Shown one piece after another: positions 9,641 through 18,660 of a stretch of DNA of 50,922 bases; the stretch's first letter is position 1; every line of letters begins with the position of its first letter. Made by a program: the position numbers and the translations under genes. Under the pieces are notes generated by a model. The model saw only the letters and a program-made list of their open reading frames with translations. It did no database searches and was not told the origin of the DNA. The stretch spans positions 1 through 50,922 of the forward strand of contig JAEUBA010000137.1 of NCBI GenBank assembly GCA_018257865.1, given 5' to 3'. The DNA comes from Stereocaulon alpinum. Its lineage: Eukaryota > Ascomycota > Lecanoromycetes > Lecanorales > Stereocaulaceae.

Positions 9641-12116
9641 TATACTTTAGACTATATAGTATAAGTACTTCTAATTCTACCTTAGGGGAGAGACGGCGCG
9701 TTATAACTAAAGTAATAAGTAGATTTAAGAGAAAGGAGGTAGCTCCTATTTCTAAGAATAGAATTACTATTAGTAAAGGAGAGATAAAGTTATCTACCCC
9801 TATAAAGTTCTCTAGTAGAAAGGGAGGGTTAAATACGTTTCTTTAATAAATTAACCTATATATAGTATTTAATATATTAAGCTTCTATACTATAAAGGCT
9901 AGGAATATATTTTACTTATTATATCTTAAAGGTAATATAGTAGTAGTACTTTAATCTTAGTTAAAGGAATATCTCTTAATTTAGAACCCTAATATAATAG
10001 AGGATAATTCTTTAAAGATTATCTTTAATAAGATATATATTAGGAACCTATTAAGGTTCTATTTTAGGGATAGTACTAAGGAAAGGAGGCTAGAGCGTAA
10101 GCTTATAAATCTCTAATAGAAGGGATTTATAATAAAATATATAGCGTAGTTTAGAGGAATTACTTATTAGCTTAAATAGTTAGAGGACGCTTAAGCCGCT
10201 ATATATTAAAAAGGACTAAAGGATAAGGTTAAGGATAAACTTACCTATTCTAAAGATATTAGAAACTTTATATAACTAGTATCTAAGGTCTATTCTATTA
10301 ATAATAGGTTATATAAAAGGAAGTTAGAATAGAAGTCTTTAAGCCTAGTTACTAAGTTTAGGAGAAAGGAAAATATTTTAGTAATAAAAGCGAGATTCTC
10401 TAGAAAACCTTATAAAGGGAAGAAGTAGAAGAAGGACTTATTTAATATAGAATACTATAGGTACTATAAGAAAGGATACTACTAAAATAAGTATCCTTAA
10501 TAAGAATAGGTAGCTATAGTAGGGGATATAAACCTTAACTATAATAAATAGGAGTAACCGGAATAATTAGTATAGTTAAATAATAAGGAGTATAATTACT
10601 TAAGTTAGACGGCCTACTATAATAATTTATACTAAATATATCTTAATAAGAAGGATAGATTAGGATAGTACCCCTAGAAACCTAGATACTAAGTATTTAT
10701 AGTAAATAGTAAAGAATACTTTAGTAAGGATTAAGTTAATAATCCCTACTAAAAGCTATCCTCTAGAAGCGAGTTAAGAGAGCTTATAGAGGGAGAAGCT
10801 TCGTTAGATAATAAAACCCTTAATAAGATTAAGGGTTTAAGGTTAGAAAACTAATAGACTTATAATAAGCTACTAGAATCCTATTAATAATAACTAGAGT
10901 ACGTAGAATAGTAAGTAACTAATCTTTATAATAAGCTAGATAAGGCTAAGGTATATATATAAAAGGTTACTATAGATAAGCTAATATAGGTATTAATAGC
11001 CTCGCTAAGCGATAAATAGACTAAGAAACTTATAGAAAACGGCTAGTAGCTATTATTAGTTACTAAGTTTATAAGCCTCTTTAAGAGTTTATCTATAAGC
11101 TTTACCTAGGATAAGAAAAAGGGACTTATAGAGTTTAAGTCTCTAGTAGCTTAAAAGATCTAAGAAATATTATAAGGGGATAAATATCTAAACTTAGATA
11201 GTTTAATCTACTAGAAACTCCTTAAAGGATCTAAGTTCCTAAAGGATAGAAGCGTATTACTACTAGACTAATAACTTATTCCGTAGGATTTATAGTTATT
11301 AATCTATTACTTAGATAAAATAGTTAGGAATCTCCTAAAATACTAAGAAAAGATCCTACTTAATAAGTTTATTAGGGAAGACCTAATCCCTAAAGACTCT
11401 AGGCGTAAGTTTATAAAAAACTAATAGGTTCCGTAATAAATAGACTAGGTAGCGGAACTACTAAAAAGGTTAAATAGATTACCTTAACTAAGTTATATAG
11501 CGATATTAGATTCCGGTTTTAGATAATAGTTAATAGTATTCCGGTAAGGGTTATTATTAATAGCGGATTAAGTAAGGATTTAATTAAACTAAGCTTTATA
11601 AAGAAATATAGTTTACCTATATAAAAACGTAAGCTATACGCGTTAATAAACTTTAATAGATTAATAATAAGGACTATTAATAGAAGTATTAAAATACTTA
11701 ACCTAAGGATAAGATAAAGATATAAGAAGTATACCTTTAATTTAGTATTAAGAGGGGTTAATAATATTACCTTAGAAATCCTATAGTTAAGGAAAGCTAA
11801 CCTATTAGTAGGATAGAGTTCTTAGGATATAATATTTATAGATAGTATATTAAATAGAGTTCTACTAGTCTAAGAATATAAATCTCTCTTAGTAATAGTA
11901 TAGACCTAAGATAAGATAAAGGATAATTTTAAGTTAGGAAATATTATAGTACTACAAGTTAGTACCCGTAATCTTTATAGAAGATTAATAATTAAACGGG
12001 CTATATCTCGCTTATTTAATACTCGATTTACAAAATTTACTAAGTAGATTTAAAAAGTTTTCTATTTATAGTCTAAGCGGGCTTCTAATTCTAAGTAATA
12101 GCTATATTAGACCTCT
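9640..12116 (+). pseudogene. Ty3/gypsy element C gag and protease (RIP-degenerate, truncated)
   Basis: Plus-strand translation through stops gives a Ty3/gypsy gag from about 9650 (PIKFSSRKGGLNTF, then FRGITYQLK near 10150). A CCHC knuckle follows at about 10454-10500, read as YRYYKKGYY-NKYP with Tyr for Cys/His. A further conserved stretch near 10600 (TAYYNNLYQIYLNKKDR) is typical of fungal gypsy gag C-termini. The protease active site lies at about 11557-11600 (INSGLSKDLIKLSFIKKY, Asp read as Asn). Between knuckle and protease is an unusually long, Lys/Glu/Gln-rich, probably coiled-coil stretch (about 10780-11480). No RT follows: the element stops at about 12116, where the helicase fragment begins. 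Neither LTR is present. Confidence 0.82.
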
Positions 12117-12120
12117 ATAC

Positions 12121-12593
12121 TGAGCAAAATCTAACCCCTAAGCAACTCCTACTGGCTATAACCGTCCTGCGAGCACTAGACCTACAGCAGCACCTGCTTA
12201 TAGACTGGGTTATTCATAAGCTTATACCTAATATACTCGTCCGAATCCGGACTAATCATATACAGGTTCGACTCTATAGTAACGCGCGAGTTGCTAATAT
12301 AGAATTATCTATAGGTAAATGCTGGACGGGACCGTAGGTTAAGTCCTATATACTTTATTAACTAGCCCTGCGACTTATTAATAGTTATTGCGAAGGTAGG
12401 GCGTATAGGGAACTGCTTGCGGGTAAACGGGGTAGGGATATACTTATTACTATCCTTAGACTGTAAAGGGATCTTATATAAGACCACCTCGCTGCCGTCG
12501 AAACTCCTACCTATAATATTACCCTTAAGGACGTATCTCCCGTATTTAGTAAGTAAAATACGGGTCCTATTATAGAGACGGGGTATATCGAGG
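12121..12593 (-). pseudogene. PIF1-type (Helitron-like) helicase, C-terminal part
   Basis: Minus-strand translation starts LDIPRLYNRTRILLTKYG at the right edge and continues with NIIGRSFDGSEVVLYKIPL, FTRKQFPIRPTFAITINKSQG and NSRVTIESN. These match the C-terminal half of PIF1-like helicases, including the conserved INKSQGQ region (helicase motif VI area). Such helicases occur in fungal Helitrons as part of a Rep-helicase protein and also as cellular PIF1. The multicopy, RIP-marked setting favours a Helitron, but no HUH Rep domain is in view. The frame resumes at 20155 after removing element D1 and one CGAGG (ILIRNL then DIPRLYN). RIP is lighter at 12121-12500 than nearby. No convincing CTRR terminus was found at the left end. 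Confidence 0.8.
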
Positions 12594-12842
12594 TGTAAAG
12601 GCTAGCGACGCCGGCTCTAAGCTAGCGCACTAAGGTATAAGAGACGTGAAGTTACTAGATTTAGGTATTAAGTAATAGATATAATTATATTACTTAGTAG
12701 TTAAGTAGTAGCAGAACTAATTTCTAAAGATCCCTAAAATATAGGGGAGTCTTAGGTAGTAATACTATTACTAAGCCCCTAGACCCTAATTAATATTATT
12801 ACGTTAGCGTAGCTATAACGCGTATACGCTTAAGGGTTAATA
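12594..12842 (-). repeat. 3' LTR of D1
   Basis: One of five copies of a 249-bp LTR in this window (others at 19901, 21206, 31641 and 38358). By hand count it keeps only about 4 CpA plus TpG sites, the lowest of the copies counted. The 5' sense end TGTCAACCC has become TATTAACCC. The polypurine tract adjoins at 12843-12859. Confidence 0.94.
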
Positions 12843-12974
12843 GTATCCTCCCCTCTAAGCCCTAGTCCCTAGGTACTAAAGTATATAGAATAGACTACTC
12901 GTTAAAAACCCTTTAAACCTAGTAGGAAACGCAAGGGAAAAGAGTTAACCTAAAGGCGACGTCGTTAAGGCGGC

Positions 12975-14110
12975 GCCTTATATATATAGAATATTATCCA
13001 ACTGCAATAACGCCTAAATCTATTATAATATAAAAAGAATACGTAGCAGGCGTAGTAGTAACGCGTAGTTATTAATAAATATAATCGATTACCAGCTGTG
13101 TTAGCGGGTAACAGCCGCGTTATTATATTATTAATTATTATTATTTTAAATAGCTTTAACGTATAGCGACGTCGCAGCGACGACGACCTACGGGTATATA
13201 AATAATAACTTTCCCCCTAACTTCTCTCTCTTTATAACTCCTAATGCGACTTATACGTTCCCTAATATTAGCGTGCCTATATCGTAATTAATATTACTAA
13301 TATAGTTAACAGTTCTTCTCGTTATAATAATATCTAAATATTCTCTTAAGATCGTATATCGCTATCGCGTAATCAGCGTATATTATTAGCTGCTAATATA
13401 TTACTTATAGGTATAACTTATATATATACTTAATATTATACGTCGCTGTCGCGTAACCGGCGTATATTATTAGCTGCTAATATATTACTTATAGATATAA
13501 TATATATATATACTTAATATTATACGTCGCTGTCGCGTAACCGGCGCGTATTACTAGCTACTAACACTTATAGACTATATTATTAATATACCTTTACCCT
13601 ATAGGACTTATTTCTGTATAGGGAATAATAATTACGATCGCAGCGATACTCCTCCCTATTAATATTATAAGGATAGCTACTATAGGCTTAATCGTTATTA
13701 TAAGGTATATTATTCTAATAGCTCTACTACGTCGCCTCCTAATATATCTAGATCCCAGAGCCGTTTCGTTAGTCTATATAGCGATCGGTACGGCGTTATA
13801 GGCGCGAAGGCTAGACTTACTAAGTATAACGTAAGCGTAAGAAAATTAGGAAGCGTATTACCTAATAGCGAAAAGCGTAAGGCTAAACTATAGTAATAAG
13901 TAGGGTAGCTCCTATAATAATTACTAATCTCTAATAGAAACTTACGGCGGCGAGATAGTAAGTTATAGAACTTAAGTAAACTATTACTAACTAGTAGTTT
14001 AAGTTAGGAACCCTCTAATAAATAATTACTAAGTATACTAAGGAGATAGAGAGTCTCTAGTAATATATTAAGCTCCTAAAGGAATAATTATACCGCTATA
14101 TATTAGCGTA
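12975..14110 (+). pseudogene. Candidate antisense gene in the 3' region of D1 (unknown protein)
   Basis: This 1.1-kb stretch lies between the D1 polypurine tract and its chromodomain, and is read opposite to gag-pol. A TATA-like run (12978-12989) is followed by a pyrimidine-rich stretch and an ATG at 13244-13246. From 13663 to 13890 one plus-strand frame has 76 codons without a stop, rich in Ser, Arg and Tyr (for example SQSRFVSLYSDRYG). This is long for RIP-mutated DNA. Another frame at about 13830-14095 reads as a basic stretch followed by a heptad-like helix (LGTL, YTKEIESLQ, YIKLLKE), suggesting a coiled coil. I do not recognise the protein. Introns or frameshifts would be needed to join the parts. 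It may instead be plain 3' untranslated sequence. Confidence 0.35.
13365..13570. repeat. 84-bp tandem repeat, about 2.5 units, in the 3' region of D1
   Basis: The block TATTATTAGCTGCTAATATA recurs at 13381, 13465 and (diverged) 13549, an exact 84-bp spacing. Each unit also holds GTCGCTGTCGCGTAACCGG. The same array, inverted, is at 37634-37850 in copy E, so it belongs to the element rather than being a local expansion. Confidence 0.88.
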
Positions 14111-14379
14111 GAGACGGCGTTAGGATATTTATTTATTTTTTCCTTCTTCTTTTCTTCTACTAATATTTAGTAGCGTACCTATATACGTCGTCTTACTAAT
14201 ATAAGATAAATATTCAGCTAGTAATTAATTTAATCTCTTCTTTATTCTACTAAGGTATAAGTAAGTAAGTATAATAATTATAGAGGAGTGCGCTTATAGT
14301 ATAAGACTATTTATCTATAAGGTTTATAATTATTATAACTTATATTATCGCCGCCGCTTACTCGCCGCCGTTAGTAGTA

Positions 14380-17300
14380 TTTAAAGAACTGGAGACTATA
14401 TACGCTTACTAACCGTCTACTCGTTAAAGGCTTAAGTTAAATTACGGGTATCCTTAAGCTCTTCGTCTAGTAACTACTAGTTATATTCTTTACCCCAGCT
14501 AGTCTATTTAACCTTATACTAGATACCTTACTTATCTTAAACCTTATCTATAATTTCTTTAACCTCCTATATCTTATTATTATCGATAAGTTTAGGGGCT
14601 TATATAAAGTTCGCTAACGTCGTATTACCGTCGCGAAGGTAGTATAGTTCTAATAATAAGATATAAAAAGTATTATAGATTCTATAAGTTTACGGTAGTA
14701 GAAGGCGGTAAGCCTACGCTTCTACTTTATTAGTAATCCTAAAAGGCCCTACGAATTTATAAGATAACTTTTTACTTAGGCGTTTTTACTTAAGATTCTT
14801 AGTTAATAGTATTACTAGATCTCCGACCTTATAGCTTTAAGGCTTATAATTCTTATTATACTACTTAGCTTAAGACTCTCTAGCGCGCTATAGGCGTTCC
14901 GCAGCTTCGTCTCTTAATACTTATAGTAATCTAATCCTCTTATTTATAGTAGGTATCCTCCCCTTAAGGGACTCGTCCTTAAGCTCCTAACGAAGTTTAG
15001 GGTAATATCTATATATTAAGTAGAACGGCGTCGTTCCGATAGAGGAATAAAGACTATTTATATATACGAATTCTACTATTAGCAGCTGTTTCGCCTAAGT
15101 AGTCTACTTATTATTAGCAAAGACCCGTAAGTAGTGCTCCAGTACCTAATTCTAGCGTTCCGTTTAACTATTAGTCTAAGGATAAAAGGCGGTACTTAGG
15201 CGGCGCTTAATCTTAGAGTAAAAATAAATAGCCGACTAGAAGGCGCTAGTAAATACTAAGCCTCTATCGCTAATAATACTATTAGGTATACCGTAATAGT
15301 ATACTACCTTAGTATAAAAAACATCCGCTAGCTCAGCAGCGTCGATTATAGTAGTAGTAGGTATATACCTTACTATCTTCGTAAATCGATTAATAATTAC
15401 TAGAATAGCGTTATAGACTATATTCTTATATTTACTTAGGGGTAAACCTATAATAAAGTCTATTAAAAGCTCCTTCTATAGCTTATTAGTAATAGGAAGC
15501 GAACTTAGTTCGCTATAGGGGCGATAGCAGGGAGCCTTAGTTCTTTAGTAGATATTATAAGTCTTAATATACTTATCAACCTACTTAGAACTCCCGTGCT
15601 AAAAGTATTTATAGGCAAGTAACTTATACGTCTTCTCAGCGCTAAAGTGCCCTACTAGGGGATTGTTATAGTATTTACTAATAAGTTCTTCCCTTAAGGC
15701 TTCGTCTCTAGGGATATATAGGCGGTCGTTATTTCTTAATAAACCTTCTAGGTCTAAAGCCTATACCTTACTTCAGAGATAGCGCTACGACGGCGTACCC
15801 TTATTTATAGAAAAGGATTTCGTCTAATTATTAGTAGCCTATAAGTCTCGAATTAAAGTCTTAATTAAATATTAAGGATCCTTATAAGCTGACTTAATAA
15901 TACCTCTTATATCCTTCTAAGGAATAATAACTTAGAGGCCTATAATTTAAAACGCCGGCGATATTACTATAATAATTTCTTTACCTTCCTTATCTCCACC
16001 CTAAAGTGCGAGTTTATTCTATAACATTAGTAATAACTTAGTATTCAGCGGGGAACTTCCTTTATAATTAGGGCGTTATAATAGCGGATCCGCAGGATTC
16101 GTTTTTCTAGTATAATAAGTAATTTCGAAATTAAAAGCAGCGAGCGTCAGCGCCTATCTAGCTTACTAGGAATTTAATTACTTCTACTTTATAAAGCCCT
16201 TAAGATTATTATAATTAGTAAGAACCTTAATAGTAAATAGGCTACCTTCTAGGTAGTACCGCTACTATTTTATTACCGCTACTATAGCGAGCAATTCTTA
16301 GTCGTAAATCTTATAATTCTACTCCGTAGGAATTATCTTCTAGGACTAAAAGGTAATTAGGTACTAGTAGCTATTATTATCCGGCTACGTAAGTACTACT
16401 ATAATAGTAAAGTTAGAGGCGTTAGTTTCTATACGCAACTTTACTTCTAGGTTAAAGTAGCGGAGAAACGGCGTACTAGAAAAGATATCCCAAAGCTTTT
16501 AAAAAGTACCTTTAGTACTATTATTCTACTAAAGTTAACCTACCTTTTTCCCGTCCTTACTACCTTTAAGTAAGTCGGTTAGAGGCGCAGTAATAGTAGC
16601 GTAATTATAAATAAACCGCTAATAGAAATTTATAAAGCCTAAGAAGACTTATATATCTTAAAAGGTCTCTAGCCTAAGCTATTCCCTAATTATTATTACG
16701 CGTTCCTAATCTATTACTATGCTATCGGTAGATATAATAAATCTAAGAAATTTAACCCGTTCAGTACTAAACTAACACTTCTTTAGGTTAGCGAAAAGCG
16801 AGAACTAACGTAATTATTCTAGCACTTACTAAATATACCGCTAGTAGTCCGCCGGGTTCGCGCTATAAATTAAGATATTATTAAGATAGATAATATATAA
16901 AATATTAATAAGCCCTATAAGAGCCCTATTAATATACGCTTAAAACGTCGCTGGGGCGTTAGCGAGCCTAAAAGGTATAACTAAGTATTTAAAGTAGCTA
17001 TAGCGGGTGCGGAACGCAGTCTTCTACTTATTACCTTCTTTAATTCAGATCCTATAATAGGTATCCTTTAAGTCTAACTTAGTAAACTTTTTAGCTCTAT
17101 ATAGGCGGTCTAATATCTTAGTAATTAGAGGTAATAGGTATCGATTTTTAACAGTTACCGCATTTAACCCCTAATAATTAATATAAAGACGCAGCCTACT
17201 ATCCTTCTTTAGTACGAAGAGGATAGATACTCCAGCTGAAGAAACTAAATAGCGTATCTAGCCTTTTATAAGCGTATTATTAAGATAGCGCCGCAGCTCC

Positions 17301-17960
17301 GCTAGCTTAGATTAAGATAAGTTATAGAGAGGCCTATAAAGCGGCTCCTTACTATCCTTAATATTAATTATATAGTTACCTTCCTTTAATAAGGGTAAGG
17401 TTCCAGCTTTCTTATTTAAGAAGATATCAGAGAACTCTAGTAGTTCCTTTAGAATCTATTCTAAGCTTCCTCTATCTAAGTAATTAGTCGCTATAGCGGC
17501 GTATATAATTATATAAACTTTAGGCTCCTTCTTAAGGTAATAGCTGAAGATAGTAGGCTCGTTAACCTAAAATTTTTTAGTATTAACCTTAAACCGCTAC
17601 TGCTCTGCTAAAGGATCGAGTAAAATCTTTATTTGCTTTAACCCTAGTATACTAACTACGATATCAGGACTCTTAAGATTAATAGTATAGAAAAGTATAC
17701 TATACTCCTTACCGCAGCCCCAGCTATTAATAAGTATATACTTAAATTAATAGGTACTATAGATATATATACTAGAGCTACTTAGAGCTTCCGGTAGCGG
17801 TAAGTTAGCGGTAGAAGGTAGTAGGTCCTATTAAACTATAAACTTCTAGGAGATTAAATTAAGCTACGATCTGATATCTAGTAAAGTAGTAACCTACTAT
17901 AGGCTAGTATTAAGCGTTATCTAACCCTTAGTTAGGATAGAAGGACTTACCTCTACTTTT
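14380..17960 (-). pseudogene. D1 pol: protease to chromodomain (RIP-degenerate)
   Basis: This is the minus-strand counterpart of the E pol. In coding order: protease near 17890-17860 (LLDIRS, where E keeps LLDTGS); RT about 17330-16700 with the YLDN box near 16890; RNase H about 16480-16050 ending in the NPADPL motif; integrase about 15800-15000; and chromodomain about 14620-14400. The plan is the same as E with independent RIP mutations. All activities are lost. Confidence 0.9.
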
Positions 17961-18075
17961 TAGGTTTCTTCCCCCGCTTCTAAGGCGGTTGCGGGGGCTA
18001 ATTATTTTTTACTAATACTATACTAATACTAGTATAAGTTGCAGGCTTATCGTAATTAGGATAATTTAGGCTTAT

Positions 18076-18185
18076 TGTAAGGCCTACGGCCATATATACC
18101 CTATTAGGGGGTTGCTGCCAAGCGCGCAACACCCCCGCATCAAGTCTTTTGCCCTAGCGCTTTGGCGCAGTGGCAGGAGCTTACA
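18076..18185 (+). repeat. Left terminal repeat of TRIM1
   Basis: 110 bp, identical to 18551-18660 except for two C/T differences (GGCCATAT against GGCTATAT; CCGCATC against CCGTATC), both CpA to TpA. An internal inverted repeat at about 18107-18136 pairs GGGGGTTGC with GCAACACCCCC around a TGCCAAGCGC loop and could form a strong hairpin in RNA. Confidence 0.95.
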
Positions 18186-18211
18186 ACTGTGTTACGCGCT
18201 TACCCTAGGGC
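18151..18211 (+). other. tRNA-sized fold: 7-bp inverted repeat around the A-box of TRIM1
   Basis: GCCCTAG at 18151-18157 is the exact reverse complement of CTAGGGC at 18205-18211 (a second CTAGGGC is at 18249-18255). The A-box motif lies just inside the first arm. A 7-bp closing stem resembles a tRNA acceptor stem, but the enclosed 47 nt do not form a recognisable cloverleaf. It spans the end of the left terminal repeat. Confidence 0.4.
18163..18180 (+). promoter_or_regulatory. tRNA-like A-box (RNA polymerase III type) in the TRIM1 left repeat
   Basis: TGGCGCAGTGGCAGGAGC matches the D-arm/A-box of eukaryotic tRNAs (consensus TRGYNNAR-NGG). It is close to the GTGGCGCAGTGG of methionine tRNAs. 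The same motif is in the right repeat at 18638-18655. In tRNA genes this box binds TFIIIC. Here it sits about 10 bases from the repeat end. Confidence 0.5.
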
Positions 18212-18286
18212 CGTAGTAGCTTGTTGACTAGGTCTGAGCACTATCCCTCTAGGGCAACGCGGGGTTGACGTACTTTGTACGGCGCA

Positions 18287-18302
18287 GAGGGTCGGGGTTC
18301 GA
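18287..18302 (+). promoter_or_regulatory. B-box-like motif inside TRIM1
   Basis: GAGGGTCGGGGTTCGA followed by AT resembles the T-arm/B-box of tRNA genes (GGTTCGANTCC), especially the AGAGGTCGGAGGTTCGAAT of methionine tRNAs. It is about 110 bases downstream of the A-box, longer than in a tRNA but within distances some pol III genes tolerate. Confidence 0.4.
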
Positions 18303-18339
18303 ATTACGCTGTATATACGATTACGAGCGCCCGTCGCCT

Positions 18340-18498
18340 AAACCTACCTGCTTCGGCAGCTGGGGCCCGCAGTGCTTAGCGCCTACGTTGCCCGAAACTT
18401 ACCTACTTCAGCAGCTAGGGCCCGCAGTGCTTAGCGCCTGCGACGCCTGAAACCTACCTGCTTCGGCAGCTGGGGCCTGCAGTGCTTAGCGCCTGCGA
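18340..18498 (+). repeat. 55-bp tandem repeat, three units, in TRIM1
   Basis: Units start at 18340, 18395 and 18450 with AAACCTACCTGCTTCGGCAG or a RIP variant, a period of exactly 55. Each holds CTGC-TTCG-GCAG, a stem with a TTCG loop that would form a stable UUCG tetraloop in RNA, then GGGGCC(C/T)GCAGTGCTTAGCGCCT. The middle unit shows RIP-type changes (TTCAGCAG, CTAGGG). The 61-codon ORF over this array is a by-product of the repeat. Confidence 0.92.
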
Positions 18499-18550
18499 GG
18501 TGCCTGTACCCTAGATCTTAGGGGACCAAGATTCTAGGAAGGGGGATAGT

Positions 18551-18660
18551 TGTAAGGCCTACGGCTATATATACCCTATTAGGGGGTTGCTGCCAAGCGC
18601 GCAACACCCCCGTATCAAGTCTTTTGCCCTAGCGCTTTGGCGCAGTGGCAGGAGCTTACA
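18551..18660 (+). repeat. Right terminal repeat of TRIM1, with adjacent polypurine tract
   Basis: 110 bp matching 18076-18185. The tract GGAAGGGGGATAGT immediately precedes it, and TSD CTTAT follows at 18661-18665. It repeats the A-box motif at 18638-18655 and the GCCCTAG arm at 18626-18632, but no matching CTAGGGC arm follows in the flank. Confidence 0.95.

Larger units (their letters stand above)
18076..18660 (+). mobile_element. TRIM1: 585-bp LTR-like element with terminal direct repeats and tRNA-like promoter boxes
   Basis: Two 110-bp direct terminal repeats start TGTAAGGCC and end GAGCTTACA (TG...CA). They flank 365 bp of non-coding DNA. A polypurine tract (GGAAGGGGGATAGT, 18537-18550) abuts the right repeat. 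Five-base duplications CTTAT flank it at 18071-18075 and 18661-18665, and copy E supplies the empty site. This is the layout of a terminal-repeat retrotransposon in miniature, mobilised in trans. No TGG-type primer-binding site follows the left repeat. Unusually, it has a tRNA-type A-box motif in each repeat and a B-box-like motif inside. The repeats differ at two positions only, both CpA to TpA. Only a chance 61-codon ORF (18265-18450) lies within it. Confidence 0.9.

Noticed and set aside
12100..12130. Helitron 3' terminus (CTRR followed by T) at the left end of the helicase
   Set aside because: A CTAA-T occurs in minus sense, but the preceding stem is only about 3 bp and such short motifs are frequent in this A/T-rich DNA.
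12126..12144. Telomere-like TTAGGGGTTAG (minus strand)
   Set aside because: It is a single imperfect occurrence, not an array, and lies next to helicase sequence.
13365..13570. CRISPR-like array of regularly spaced repeats
   Set aside because: The 84-bp unit is repeated in full without unique spacers, lies inside a retrotransposon and is duplicated in its sister copy.
18151..18302. A genuine tRNA gene, possibly with a long intron
   Set aside because: A- and B-box-like motifs are present but over 100 bases apart, no anticodon arm or acceptor pairing joins them, and the A-box is part of a terminal repeat. It is reported as a tRNA-like promoter instead.
18265..18450. The only ATG-started ORF of notable length, 61 codons, plus strand
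   Set aside because: It runs from the middle of TRIM1 into its 55-bp tandem array. Its second half is the same unit translated twice in shifted form, there is no homology I recognise, and the element is non-coding by layout. It is open only because TRIM1 escaped heavy RIP.
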